Shown piece by piece: positions 17,045 through 25,229 of a stretch of DNA of 64,000 nt (positions within the stretch are counted from its first letter, which is position 1; each line of letters opens with the position of its first letter). The translations under genes and the position numbers were made by a program. The stretch comes from Alkalihalobacillus sp. LMS6. Its GTDB lineage: Bacteria > Bacillota > Bacilli > Bacillales > Bacillaceae_D. Under the pieces are notes generated by a model. That model was not told where the DNA came from. It worked only from the letters and a program-made list of their open reading frames with translations, and searched no databases. The stretch lies in NCBI RefSeq assembly GCF_024362765.1, contig NZ_CP093302.1, positions 3,409,564-3,473,563 of the forward strand, read 5' to 3'.

Positions 17045-17761
17045 ATGAAAGAAGTGATCGTCATTACAGGTGCATCAAGAGGACTCGGGCGTACGTTAGC
17101 GCTCCATTATGCAAAGAAGGGCTACCGCTTAGCCCTTTGCGCCCGGAATGAAGAAGCCTTAGCACACGTAACAGAAGAAGCACGACAACTTGGCGCTGAA
17201 GTCGTGGCTGTTCAAGCAGATGTTGTACATGCGCAAGACGTGGACCGGTTTGTCTCCGTCGTGGAAGCCACCTATGGAACGATCGATGTGTTAATCAACA
17301 ATGCGTCCATTTTCGGCTCTGGCCCGCGCCAATTAGTCGATTACGAGGAGCAAACGTTTCAAGAAGTGCTCACCACAAATGTATTAAACCCTTTTCTCAT
17401 GACAAAACGTGCTCTTGCAACGATGCTCGCAAATAATCAAGGACTGATTATCAATATCACGTCCGCCGCTGGCAAAACAGGTTTCGCCGAATGGGGCGCT
17501 TATGGCGTATCCAAATTTGCGCTAGAAGGGTTAACCGAAACGTGGGCAGATGAATTGTCCGACACCAAAACGGAAATTTGTTTACTCGATCCCGGAGAAA
17601 TGAACACAGCCATGCATGACATTGCTGTTCCTGATTGCGATTACCCGCTCCTTGAAACAGAAGAACTGCTGCCGCTGTTTGACCAAATTTTACAAAACAG
17701 AGGAACAGTTAACGGCAAACGCTTTGACATTTACCGCTACCTAGAGGAGGTCCAATCATGA
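17045..17761 (+). CDS. Short-chain dehydrogenase/reductase (YueD/sepiapterin-reductase-like)
   Basis: A classical SDR of 238 residues: cofactor loop TGASRGLG (about 8-15), NNAS (about 85-88), catalytic Ser in NITSAAGK and YGVSK (Tyr/Lys pair near 152-156). An Arg in the loop after strand 2 (CARNEE) suggests NADP(H). ATG 17045 is chosen because AAGGAG ends eight bases before it; the GTG at 17036 lies inside that site. The stop codon overlaps the start of a QueA-like gene (ATGA), followed by a VOC-family gene, so the three enzymes are translationally coupled and probably act in one pathway. Confidence 0.85.
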   Translation: MKEVIVITGASRGLGRTLALHYAKKGYRLALCARNEEALAHVTEEARQLGAEVVAVQADVVHAQDVDRFVSVVEATYGTIDVLINNASIFGSGPRQLVDYEEQTFQEVLTTNVLNPFLMTKRALATMLANNQGLIINITSAAGKTGFAEWGAYGVSKFALEGLTETWADELSDTKTEICLLDPGEMNTAMHDIAVPDCDYPLLETEELLPLFDQILQNRGTVNGKRFDIYRYLEEVQS

Positions 17762-18768
17762 CGAATCTTATGTCGCTACATGACGCCTTCACATTGCCAG
17801 CACATCTTCATGCTCACACCCCGCCTGAGCGTATGAACGTTCATCGTGAAAATGTGAAGCTGCTTCATACAGAGAGGGGCACGGACCGTATTCACCATCA
17901 CCAATTGAACGAGTTGACACAGATTTTACAACCAAACGACTTGCTCATCTTCAACCAAAGTCGAACGATTCCTGCTCAACTTTTTAGCGAAACGCAACAA
18001 GTGACGATTCGTTTGGCAAGGCAATTAAGCGAGACCAAATGGGAAGCATTGATTCTTAACAATGATGCTCAAGCTTCGCAAATCGACCTAAAGGAAGGAG
18101 TGACCGTTGAACTTCTTGGCACCGGGAGCGAGGCACCGTTAACACAAATCGTGTTTCATCACGTGAACGAACCGATGTTGTCTTACCTCCATAAGTACGG
18201 GGAACCGATTCGGTATGAATACATCAACACGCCATGGCCACTTGAAGCGTATCAAACCGTCTTCGCCACGGCACCCGGTTCAATTGAAATGCCTTCCGCT
18301 GGACGCGCGTTTTCTTGGACACTCATTCAAGCACTAAAAAACCAGCAGATTCAAGTCGGCTTTCTGACCTTACACGCTGGCATTAGCTATTACGAAAACA
18401 ACCAATGGCCAAATCCACGGCATCACCCAGAGTCTTACGCCATTCCTGCTGAAACCCTAACCGCCATTCAACAGGCAAAAGCGAAAGGGGGTCGCGTCAT
18501 TGCAGTTGGCACAACGGTTGTCCGTGCATTAGAAACGTATGCGCAAGCGCCACATGCTTGCGAAGGCGAAACCAAATTATATATTCAAAAAGATACACCG
18601 TTACAGCTTGTGGACGGCTTACTGTCTGGCCTACACGAACCCCATTCCAGTCATCTCGATTTATTAAGAGCGTTTTTGCCAGATGAGATCCTACTCGCAA
18701 GCTATCAACAAGCGTTGCAACACGAATACCTTTGGCATGAGTTTGGCGATCTTCATTTAATGCTGTAG
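17758..18768 (+). CDS. QueA paralogue with altered active-site motifs
   Basis: The 336-residue protein has the QueA fold throughout: LPAHLHAHTPPE at the start (compare LPEELIAQTP in QueA), LIFNQSRTIPAQL (NNTRVIPARL), YQTVFATAPGS and GGRVIAVGTTVVRALE near 245. Key QueA blocks differ: PTAGLHFT is PSAGRAFSW here, and the terminal NFHLPxSTL block is GLHEPHSSHL. True QueA makes epoxyqueuosine in tRNA from the ribosyl part of SAM. This protein probably performs another SAM-ribosyl or unrelated reaction. No tgt or queG is adjacent; instead it is coupled to an SDR and a VOC protein, so a small-molecule substrate is more likely. Confidence 0.75.
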   Translation: MTNLMSLHDAFTLPAHLHAHTPPERMNVHRENVKLLHTERGTDRIHHHQLNELTQILQPNDLLIFNQSRTIPAQLFSETQQVTIRLARQLSETKWEALILNNDAQASQIDLKEGVTVELLGTGSEAPLTQIVFHHVNEPMLSYLHKYGEPIRYEYINTPWPLEAYQTVFATAPGSIEMPSAGRAFSWTLIQALKNQQIQVGFLTLHAGISYYENNQWPNPRHHPESYAIPAETLTAIQQAKAKGGRVIAVGTTVVRALETYAQAPHACEGETKLYIQKDTPLQLVDGLLSGLHEPHSSHLDLLRAFLPDEILLASYQQALQHEYLWHEFGDLHLML

Positions 18769-18782
18769 AGGAGGCATCGATC

Positions 18783-19235
18783 ATGTACGTTCATCATATT
18801 GGAATCGATGTACACGACATCGAACGCTCGATTGCGTTTTATCGCAATCTATTTGACGCAACACTCGTCAATCGTACCTCTCTGAACGGAGAAGAACTCG
18901 TTTTCTTACAAATCGACGCCATGCAGATCGAGCTCATTTCTTCACAAACAAAAAAAGAGGAAGACCCGTGTTCTTCCTCCATTCACCTTGCGTTTCGTAC
19001 CGAGACATTTGAATTAGATCTGGCGCGCTTTTCCCGCCATCACGTCCCAGTTGAAGAAGGGCCGTACACCCTTGAAAACGGCTGGAATGTTGTCTATTTC
19101 CGCGGCATCAACAACGAACTCATTGAATTACTGGAAATCCCCTCTACATCAAGCCATGCTTCACTGCAAACAACGCCGCTTGCGTCCGATCGTTCACATG
19201 AAGCTTCGAGAACACATTCGATAGATGCGTTTTAA
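18783..19235 (+). CDS. VOC/glyoxalase-fold protein
   Basis: Residues 1-115 form a vicinal-oxygen-chelate domain with two beta-alpha-beta-beta-beta units. It begins YVHHIGIDVHDIERSIAFYRN with the metal-ligand His in HHIGI, and the second unit begins IHLAFRT and ends with the ligand-type Glu in NELIELLEI. The last 30 residues (after LLEIPS) are Ser/Thr/His-rich and are encoded antisense to the end of the response-regulator gene, with 92 bases of overlap. That tail is probably a read-through extension without function. GGAGGCATCGATC precedes the ATG. Third gene of the SDR-QueA-like operon. Confidence 0.78.
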   Translation: MYVHHIGIDVHDIERSIAFYRNLFDATLVNRTSLNGEELVFLQIDAMQIELISSQTKKEEDPCSSSIHLAFRTETFELDLARFSRHHVPVEEGPYTLENGWNVVYFRGINNELIELLEIPSTSSHASLQTTPLASDRSHEASRTHSIDAF

Positions 19236-19776
19236 CCGTTTTTTCCGTGATCCCTAACCGATCCGCAATCTCTTTATTACTGAACCCTGACGCCACTTCA
19301 ACAAGAACATCCCTTTCACGTTTCGTTAAGTGGCCAATCGCTTGCTCTTCTTCAGACATCGGCGTCGCAATTCGATTTAACACGAATTTCGTTACTTTAT
19401 CGTGAAGTTTATTTTCCCCTTCCAAAACCGCGCGCATCGTCTCAACGAGGTCTTCAGGATCAATATCCTTTAATTGATACCCATCTGCCCCAGCTTGTAA
19501 CGCTGGGATGACGTGGTCTTTATCCGAAAACGAACTAAGGACGAGGATTTTGATCGCTGGAAAACGCGCTTTAATCTGCTTTGTTGCTTCCATGCCGTTT
19601 AAAACAGGCATAAACAAATCCATTAAAATGAGATCTGGTTCCACGGTTGAAAGCAGTTGGAGCGCCTCTTCTCCGTTGCTCGCCTCTCCCACAATCTCCA
19701 AATCTTCTATCGTCTCAAGATAGAAGATTAACCCCTTTCGTACGACGGTATGGTCGTCAACAATCATAATCTTCAT
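19144..19776 (-). CDS. NarL/LuxR-type response regulator (YhcZ-like)
   Basis: A 210-residue regulator. The receiver domain (residues 1-120) has the acidic pair in IVDDHT, the phospho-acceptor Asp near 53 (LILMDLFMPVLNG), a Ser switch (VLSSFS) and a conserved Lys (QLKDID). The C-terminal LuxR helix-turn-helix spans about 145-210 (LTKRERDVLVEVASGFSNKEIA…). It overlaps the upstream kinase gene by four bases, so the pair is cotranscribed and coupled. The 3' end overlaps the convergent VOC gene. Confidence 0.93.
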   Translation of the reverse strand: MKIMIVDDHTVVRKGLIFYLETIEDLEIVGEASNGEEALQLLSTVEPDLILMDLFMPVLNGMEATKQIKARFPAIKILVLSSFSDKDHVIPALQAGADGYQLKDIDPEDLVETMRAVLEGENKLHDKVTKFVLNRIATPMSEEEQAIGHLTKRERDVLVEVASGFSNKEIADRLGITEKTVKTHLSNVFSKLHVNDRTQAALFAVKHGLM

Positions 19777-21221
19777 CGCTGTTCTCCTTCCATACGCCCT
19801 AACGGCAAACAGATTTCTACCGTTGTCCCACTATGTAATGCAGATCGAATGTCGAGCGCGCCGTTCAATTCCTGCACCCGTTCCTTCATATTTAAAAGAC
19901 CCATTCCTTTTTGAACGGTATTCATTTCAAACCCAACACCCTGATCGGAAATTTGGACAATCACACTTTCGCTCGCAAAACGAATTCGTACCAGCACATC
20001 ATTCGTTCCCGCATGTTTCTGGCAATTATTTAAGGCTTCTTGGATCAATCTCCACAAACACACTTCCAACGGTTCCCCAAGCTGCTTTAATCCTTCAATT
20101 TCAACCTCGACATCCAAGCCAATGAGCCGTGCATACGCTTCAACTTTTGTCGCAATGCCCGACTCTAACCCCTCCGGTCGCAGCTGTCTCGTTAGATTCT
20201 TCAGCTCTGCCAACGCTTGACTCCCTAGCTGATGCACATGACCAATCGACGCCTTTAATTCCCCATCCTCGATTTTTCGCTCAACACCTTTCGCATGCAA
20301 GATGAGCGAAAACAACAGCTGATTGACGCTATCATGCAAATCCCGGGCAAGACGATTCCGCTCTTCTCGACGCAATAACTGCTGTTGCTGTCGCTTCAGC
20401 TCAAACTGCTTTAACTGTAAAGAAATATGGGTCAACACTTCATATAAGACAGGGTCCACACTCGTAAGATGCTGGTCACTAAAAACGCTCAATTCAAAAA
20501 CATCATCCTCCAGCTGAAGCTTGACCGTTTTCGTATAAAAGCCGCGCTCCCCTGTAAACGTCGACCAATCATTGAACGTCAACCGAACGCCCTTCCATTG
20601 AAAAAAAGATTGCAGCGTCTCGCCAATCGTTACTAAGTACTCATCCTCATGATTCAAATCCCGCTGATGGGCTAAATATCTTCCTAATTGACCAAGTAAA
20701 ACCGTCTGCTTCTGCTCTTCCGTATACGCATTGAACCGCTTAATCGTCGCCCCAATTTGGTACGCAACTGTTTCAAATAATTCCAATTCTTTTAGCGAAA
20801 ATTCATCAATCGCTGGCGAAGCAACGTTAATTAATCCTAAAGACTCAGCACCTGCCTTAATCGGAATCGTCGCATGTCGCGCTAATCCATTTGTCTCGCC
20901 CCAGTCGTTCTCTTTCGCCAACTTCAAACGCTTACAATTTATAATGTTAATCGGTTCGTGAAGCTCACCGTTTTTATACTTGTTTACGCAATAGCACGTG
21001 CCCTCTTTCAGCGGCGCACATTGACGATGGGCCAAGCCCTCTGGCAAGCCCGCTTGTGCCACGAGTTTCTGCGTCCCCTCTGGAGACACAATAAACATCC
21101 AGCCCGTTTCAAGACCCGTCGTCGCAAGAAGTGACTCCAGGACCGCTTGAAGAATCTCCTCTAACCGCTCTCCTTCATTTAACGTTTTCGCAATTTGTTT
21201 TAACGTCTCTACACTATCCAT
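19773..21221 (-). CDS. GAF-domain sensor histidine kinase (YhcY-like)
   Basis: A cytosolic kinase of about 482 residues with no membrane span. The N-terminal GAF domain is about residues 10-160, with Cys residues in RQCAPLKEGTCYC and INCKRLK, so redox, heme or ligand sensing is possible. A coiled region follows. The HisKA_3 block has phospho-acceptor His in RLARDLHDSVNQLLF (near 300). The HATPase domain has EALNNCQKHA, ISDQGVGF and GMGLLNMKERV. ATG 21221 is chosen because GGGAG stands about seven bases before it; ATG 21236 is an alternative. It phosphorylates the adjacent NarL-type regulator. The signal is unknown. Confidence 0.9.
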   Translation of the reverse strand: MDSVETLKQIAKTLNEGERLEEILQAVLESLLATTGLETGWMFIVSPEGTQKLVAQAGLPEGLAHRQCAPLKEGTCYCVNKYKNGELHEPINIINCKRLKLAKENDWGETNGLARHATIPIKAGAESLGLINVASPAIDEFSLKELELFETVAYQIGATIKRFNAYTEEQKQTVLLGQLGRYLAHQRDLNHEDEYLVTIGETLQSFFQWKGVRLTFNDWSTFTGERGFYTKTVKLQLEDDVFELSVFSDQHLTSVDPVLYEVLTHISLQLKQFELKRQQQQLLRREERNRLARDLHDSVNQLLFSLILHAKGVERKIEDGELKASIGHVHQLGSQALAELKNLTRQLRPEGLESGIATKVEAYARLIGLDVEVEIEGLKQLGEPLEVCLWRLIQEALNNCQKHAGTNDVLVRIRFASESVIVQISDQGVGFEMNTVQKGMGLLNMKERVQELNGALDIRSALHSGTTVEICLPLGRMEGEQR

Positions 21222-21363
21222 CTCCCGCTCCCACATCCATCTGTCTTTCTACTAGTTTACCATGAGAAGGGGGAGGAAGCGGTTCATTCATTCTAGAATA
21301 AATGCGAATGTTATAAACATGTTTTGTTCTACGTTTAATCCTAAAACGTTTATGTACATACGT

Positions 21364-21391
21364 GTTAAAAATCTCCTTAGAGACTTTTAAC
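21364..21391 (-). terminator. Hairpin after the S14 paralogue gene
   Basis: GTTAAAAATCTC and GAGACTTTTAAC form a 12-bp stem with one mismatch and a CTTA-type loop, 18 bases after the stop of the S14 gene. The U-tract is weak. Confidence 0.5.
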
Positions 21392-21408
21392 ATGTATCGC
21401 TATCCCTC

Positions 21409-21678
21409 TTACCAAGATGCTTTTTTCACACCTGGAATTTGTCCTTTATGCGCAAGCTCCCGAAAGGCAATTCTTGATAACTCGAAATCTCTTAAGACTC
21501 CTCTCGGACGACCGGTCACACGACATCTTCTCGTTAATCGTGAAGGCGCGGAATCTCTTGGCAACTTCGCAAGTGCCGCATAATCGCCCTTTTCTTTTAA
21601 CTCTTTACGTCGTTCTGCATAACGTTGAACCAATTCCTGACGCTTTTGTTCCTTTACGACTTTGGACTTTTTCGCCAT
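21409..21678 (-). CDS. rpsN2: Ribosomal protein S14, zinc-independent paralogue
   Basis: The 89-residue S14 lacks the CXXC…CXXC zinc ribbon of the housekeeping Bacillus form: the C-terminal block reads [27 protein letters not shown], with one Cys. Zinc-free S14 replaces the zinc form in ribosomes during zinc starvation and releases stored zinc. The perfect Zur box 28 bases before its start shows that it belongs to the zinc regulon, together with the divergent uptake operon. A GGTGGGAATG-type site precedes the ATG. Confidence 0.93.
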   Translation of the reverse strand: MAKKSKVVKEQKRQELVQRYAERRKELKEKGDYAALAKLPRDSAPSRLTRRCRVTGRPRGVLRDFELSRIAFRELAHKGQIPGVKKASW

Positions 21679-21705
21679 CTCATTCCCACCTTTTCCCTTT
21701 ATAAA

Positions 21706-21720
21706 TCGTAATGATTACGA
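21706..21720. promoter_or_regulatory. Zur box 1
   Basis: TCGTAAT-G-ATTACGA is a perfect 7-1-7 palindrome matching the Bacillus Zur consensus, directly upstream of the S14 paralogue on the minus strand. Confidence 0.9.
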
Positions 21721-21890
21721 ATTATAGCATGGTCATTTTTCTTTGACAATAGACGATTTTTCTCTCCTCTTCATGCGAATAAAAATTTTTTCATTATAAT
21801 CATGATTAACTTAGCATCCTTTCTCTTTCTATTATGTGAGCATTGCTCCATCTACCAATCTCATCATTCTCAGAAAAAATGATTTAATCC

Positions 21891-21939
21891 TTGACAAGTT
21901 TCACATTTAATTATAAGTTATAAATCGTAAAGATTACGA
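21891..21939 (+). promoter_or_regulatory. Promoter and Zur box 2 of the zinc-uptake operon
   Basis: TTGACA (21891-21896) and TATAAG (21912-21917) form a candidate promoter. TCGTAAA-G-ATTACGA (21925-21939) overlaps the start region and matches the Zur palindrome with one mismatch in the left arm. Flanking A/T residues extend the symmetry (AATCGT…ACGATT). Confidence 0.85.
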
Positions 21940-21964
21940 TTAAGAAAATAAAGGGGCGTTTAGG

Positions 21965-22930
21965 TTGAAGAAATCATCATTTTATCTTAGTGCACTCGCA
22001 CTAAGTCTTACTCTAGCAGCTTGTCAGGACACAAACGATGGAGCGAACGAAACAAGTACTCAGGAAGATGAGCAACCTGCATCAAGCGAGGAACAAGAAG
22101 CCATTGAAGTGGATATTACGGGTCTAGGGGATCACTACCATACAGGCGATACCGTTGAACTAACTGCAACAGTAAGTGGTTCTGATAAACTGGATCACTG
22201 GCATTGGTATACGAGAGAAAGCGACCAAGACGATTGGGAAGCCGCATCTGGTCAGGAAGGCGATACGTTTTCAATGGAAGCAGCAGACGGGGTAGAAGTA
22301 AAAGCGGTTCTTTATGGAGATGACCATGAAGTAGCAGCGGAATCCGATCCAGTGACGATCATGATTGACGACCACCATGGTCACGATGAAGAAAGCAAAT
22401 TAATCTATCAAGGCTATTTTGATGATGAGCAAGTAGCGGACCGAGAACTATCTGACTGGGAAGGCGACTGGCAATCTGTCTTTCCATACCTTCAAAATGG
22501 CGACTTAGATGATGTCTTTGCGCACAAAGCGGAAGAAGGCGACATGACAGCAGAAGAATACAAAGACTACTACACAACAGGCTATGAAACCGATGTAGAA
22601 CGCATCACCATTGATGACGGTCACGTGACGTTTTATGAGAATAATCAAGAATATTCTGGAGATTACGCGTACGACGGTTACGAAATTCTTACATACGAAA
22701 AAGGAAACCGTGGTGTCCGCTTTATCTATTCACTAACAGAAGAAGCAGAAAACATGCCGCAATACATTCAATTCAGTGATCATATTATCGCCCCTCAAGA
22801 GTCTAGTCACTTCCACCTCTACTGGGGAGACGATCGCGAAGAACTACTTGATGAAGTCGAGCATTGGCCAACGTACTACCCGTCTTCCCTTGACGCAGAT
22901 GGCATTGTCCGCGATCAACTCGCACACTAA
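21965..22930 (+). CDS. zinT: ZinT-family zinc-binding lipoprotein with an added HYH/WHW module
   Basis: The 321-residue lipoprotein starts with TTG (21965) behind AAAGGGGCG. The signal has lipobox LAAC (Cys20). An acidic linker is followed by a beta-rich module at residues about 49-136, with DHYHTGD (56-62) and DHWHWY (77-82), ending KAVLYGDDHEVAAES. Then comes a full ZinT domain (about 145-321), with WEGDWQSV, EEYKDYYTTGYETD, KGNRGVRF, IQFSDH, the zinc-binding HFHLYWG and WPTYYPSSL. ZinT delivers zinc to the ZnuA/AdcA receptor; in many Firmicutes it is fused to AdcA, but here it is a separate protein. First gene of the Zur operon. The module also occurs twice in the next protein. Confidence 0.88.
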   Translation: MKKSSFYLSALALSLTLAACQDTNDGANETSTQEDEQPASSEEQEAIEVDITGLGDHYHTGDTVELTATVSGSDKLDHWHWYTRESDQDDWEAASGQEGDTFSMEAADGVEVKAVLYGDDHEVAAESDPVTIMIDDHHGHDEESKLIYQGYFDDEQVADRELSDWEGDWQSVFPYLQNGDLDDVFAHKAEEGDMTAEEYKDYYTTGYETDVERITIDDGHVTFYENNQEYSGDYAYDGYEILTYEKGNRGVRFIYSLTEEAENMPQYIQFSDHIIAPQESSHFHLYWGDDREELLDEVEHWPTYYPSSLDADGIVRDQLAH

Positions 22931-22999
22931 TCCTTAGGGAGAGAAGGCCAATGCGCCCCTCCTCCCTCATTTCGTTACAAGTAAAGGAGTTAAAAAAAG

Positions 23000-24487
23000 A
23001 TGAAACAATCCGTAAAACCCCTATTCGTTGGGCTATCCGCCATGACCGTGTTAATGGGGTGCCAAAGTGAAGGAACAACAGGCCAAGACGCTGATGTAAA
23101 TGTCGTTGCCTCCTTCCTGCCGATGTATGAATTTACAAAACAAGTAGCTGGCGATCGAGCAAATGTTCAGTTGATGGTGTCAGAAGGACAAGATGCCCAC
23201 GGCTATGAACCGAGCGCACAAGATGTAGCTGCCGTCAACGAAGCCGATGTCTTTGTGTACAGCAGTGAAGAAATGGAATTTTGGGTCGACAGCTTGTTTA
23301 ATACCCTTGAAAATAACGACCTCGTTATTGCCCGTGCAGCAGATGGCTTGGAAGATGCGCATCACGATCATGCAGACGCAGGCGACATCACGGTTGAAGG
23401 AGTAGCGGATCATTACCATACCGGTGATGATGTAACGCTAACAGCTAAAGTGGCTGAAGACGTGGACTATGATCACTGGCATTGGTACCAGCGCGCTGAT
23501 GAAAACGAAGAATGGTCAGCCGTTCCTGGACAGAGCACAGACACCTTTTCTGTGACAGCCGAAGACGCGAGCTTTGACGTTCAAGCCGTTCTCTATGACA
23601 ACGACCACAATGTGTTCGCTGAGTCAGAAGCAGTGGCGATTGAAATCGACAACCACGACGAAGAGGAGCATGCCCCTTCAAGCGATGAGCCAATTGAGAT
23701 TGTCGGATTAGCCGATCACTATCATACAGGTGATGTGGTCACACTCCAAGCCGAAACCAGTAAAGACGTAACGTATGACGATTGGCACTGGTTCAAAAAA
23801 GAAGAGCATGACGATGACTGGCAAGCCGTTCCAGAACAAGACTCAAGCCATTTTGAACACAAAACAACTGGCGAAAGTTTCGATATCAAAGCCGTCCTTT
23901 ACGATGATGACCACAACGTCCATGCTGAATCTCCTTCTGTTCACGTCCTCATCGACGACCATGACGATCAAGATCCACACATTTGGTTAGATCCGGTGCT
24001 TGCACAAGATCAAGTCAGAATGATTCGCGACGCATTAATCGAAGCGGACCCTGACGGCGAATCAACCTATACGAAAAATGCCGATCAGTTTATTCATGAA
24101 TTACAAGCATTAGATGAAGACTTTCGCACTGCATTAGAAGGCGCCGAAAATCGGACGTTCGTTGTTCAACATCAAGCATTCGGCTACCTTGCCGATCGCT
24201 ATGACTTAGAACAGATCGCGATTGGTGGCCTATCCACGGAAATCGAACCAAGCCCGTCACGGATGGCTGAAATTGGCGAACTTATAGAGGAATACGACGT
24301 ACCTGTTATCTATTATCAACAAGGAGCAAACTCCTCCATTGCTCAAACCGTTGCGACAGAAACCGGGACAGAAATTGCCGTCTTGTATGACCTTGAAGTG
24401 TTATCAGAAGAATTACTAGAAAATGATTTAGGGTACGTAGAGGCCATGCGCCAAAACCTTGAAGCCCTACAACAAAGCGTTCAATAA
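23000..24487 (+). CDS. adcA: AdcA/ZnuA-type zinc receptor with two inserted HYH/WHW modules
   Basis: A 495-residue cluster-9 (ZnuA/AdcA) substrate-binding lipoprotein (lipobox VLMGC, Cys21). The receptor is split. Its N-lobe covers residues about 34-120, with a ligand His in DAHGYEPS (67). Its remainder resumes at about 325 with PHIWLDP (His327), QHQAFGYL (His391) and the terminal YDLEVLSEE acidic site. The usual short His-rich loop before PHIWLDP is expanded: HHDH at 121-124, then two copies of an 85-residue module at about 131-217 and 232-319. Each has DHYHTGD, D(H/D)WHW and AVLYD(N/D)DHNV. Each module probably gathers zinc outside the cell and feeds the site. Operon order is zinT-adcA-adcC-adcB. 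Confidence 0.9.
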   Translation: MKQSVKPLFVGLSAMTVLMGCQSEGTTGQDADVNVVASFLPMYEFTKQVAGDRANVQLMVSEGQDAHGYEPSAQDVAAVNEADVFVYSSEEMEFWVDSLFNTLENNDLVIARAADGLEDAHHDHADAGDITVEGVADHYHTGDDVTLTAKVAEDVDYDHWHWYQRADENEEWSAVPGQSTDTFSVTAEDASFDVQAVLYDNDHNVFAESEAVAIEIDNHDEEEHAPSSDEPIEIVGLADHYHTGDVVTLQAETSKDVTYDDWHWFKKEEHDDDWQAVPEQDSSHFEHKTTGESFDIKAVLYDDDHNVHAESPSVHVLIDDHDDQDPHIWLDPVLAQDQVRMIRDALIEADPDGESTYTKNADQFIHELQALDEDFRTALEGAENRTFVVQHQAFGYLADRYDLEQIAIGGLSTEIEPSPSRMAEIGELIEEYDVPVIYYQQGANSSIAQTVATETGTEIAVLYDLEVLSEELLENDLGYVEAMRQNLEALQQSVQ

Positions 24488-24521
24488 GCAACATGTAAAG
24501 CATGAAGAAAGGTCGATTCCC

Positions 24522-25229
24522 GTGTCCTACATTAAAGTGAATGAACTATCGTTCCACTATGAAAAAGAGCCCGTTCTCACCAACATCTCTTTTGAATTAA
24601 ACCCAGGAGACTTCATCATGCTGACAGGCGAAAACGGCGCAGCAAAAACAACGTTATTGCGCAACATCTTAGGCATCTTAAAGCCTTCTGTCGGCGACGT
24701 CTCCCTCTCTCCGACAAATCAAGCTGGAGAAAAACTCGTTGTCGGCTATGTGCCCCAGCAAGTCGCTTCTTTCAATGTCGGCTTTCCGAGCACCGTCCTC
24801 GAATTAGTCCAATCGGGACGGTATCAAAAAGGAAAGTGGTTTAAACGCCTGAATCAAACGGACAAAGACCATGTACGAAAATCCCTTGAGTCCGTTGGCA
24901 TGTGGGACATGCGCCATAAAAATATTGGCGAACTGTCAGGTGGACAAAAGCAACGCATCTCGATTGCACGTGTCTTTGCGACCGACGCCGATTTATTTAT
25001 CTTAGATGAGCCAACAACAGGTATGGACGCCAAATCCAGAGAAGCGTTTTACAAACTCCTGCAACATAATAGAGAGGAGCACGGAAAAGGTATTTTAATG
25101 GTCTCCCATGACCATGCGGAACTACGAAACTATTGCAACAAGCACATTGAGCTTGTTCGAAAGGAGGACTTACCTTGGAGATGTTTCTCTATGGATTCAT
25201 GCAAAGAGCTTTCCAAGCCTCCGTCCTGA
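24522..25229 (+). CDS. adcC: Zinc ABC transporter ATPase (AdcC)
   Basis: A 235-residue ABC ATPase. The Walker A reads GENGAAKTT, where most ABC proteins have GxGK; this Ala variant is typical of the AdcC family, and the surrounding text (FNVGFPSTV, SGRYQKGKWFKRL) also matches AdcC. LSGGQKQR and the Walker B FILDEPTTGMD are intact. GTG 24522 is preferred, with GAAAGG about nine bases upstream; an in-frame ATG at 24459 would overlap adcA and add 21 unconserved residues. It energises the AdcB permease encoded immediately downstream; the two genes overlap by 55 bases. Confidence 0.92.
   Translation: MSYIKVNELSFHYEKEPVLTNISFELNPGDFIMLTGENGAAKTTLLRNILGILKPSVGDVSLSPTNQAGEKLVVGYVPQQVASFNVGFPSTVLELVQSGRYQKGKWFKRLNQTDKDHVRKSLESVGMWDMRHKNIGELSGGQKQRISIARVFATDADLFILDEPTTGMDAKSREAFYKLLQHNREEHGKGILMVSHDHAELRNYCNKHIELVRKEDLPWRCFSMDSCKELSKPPS

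Noticed and set aside
24630-24665. Damaged Walker A in the zinc ATPase (GENGAAKTT)
   Set aside because: The Ala in place of Gly is normal for the AdcC family, so it is not a loss of function.
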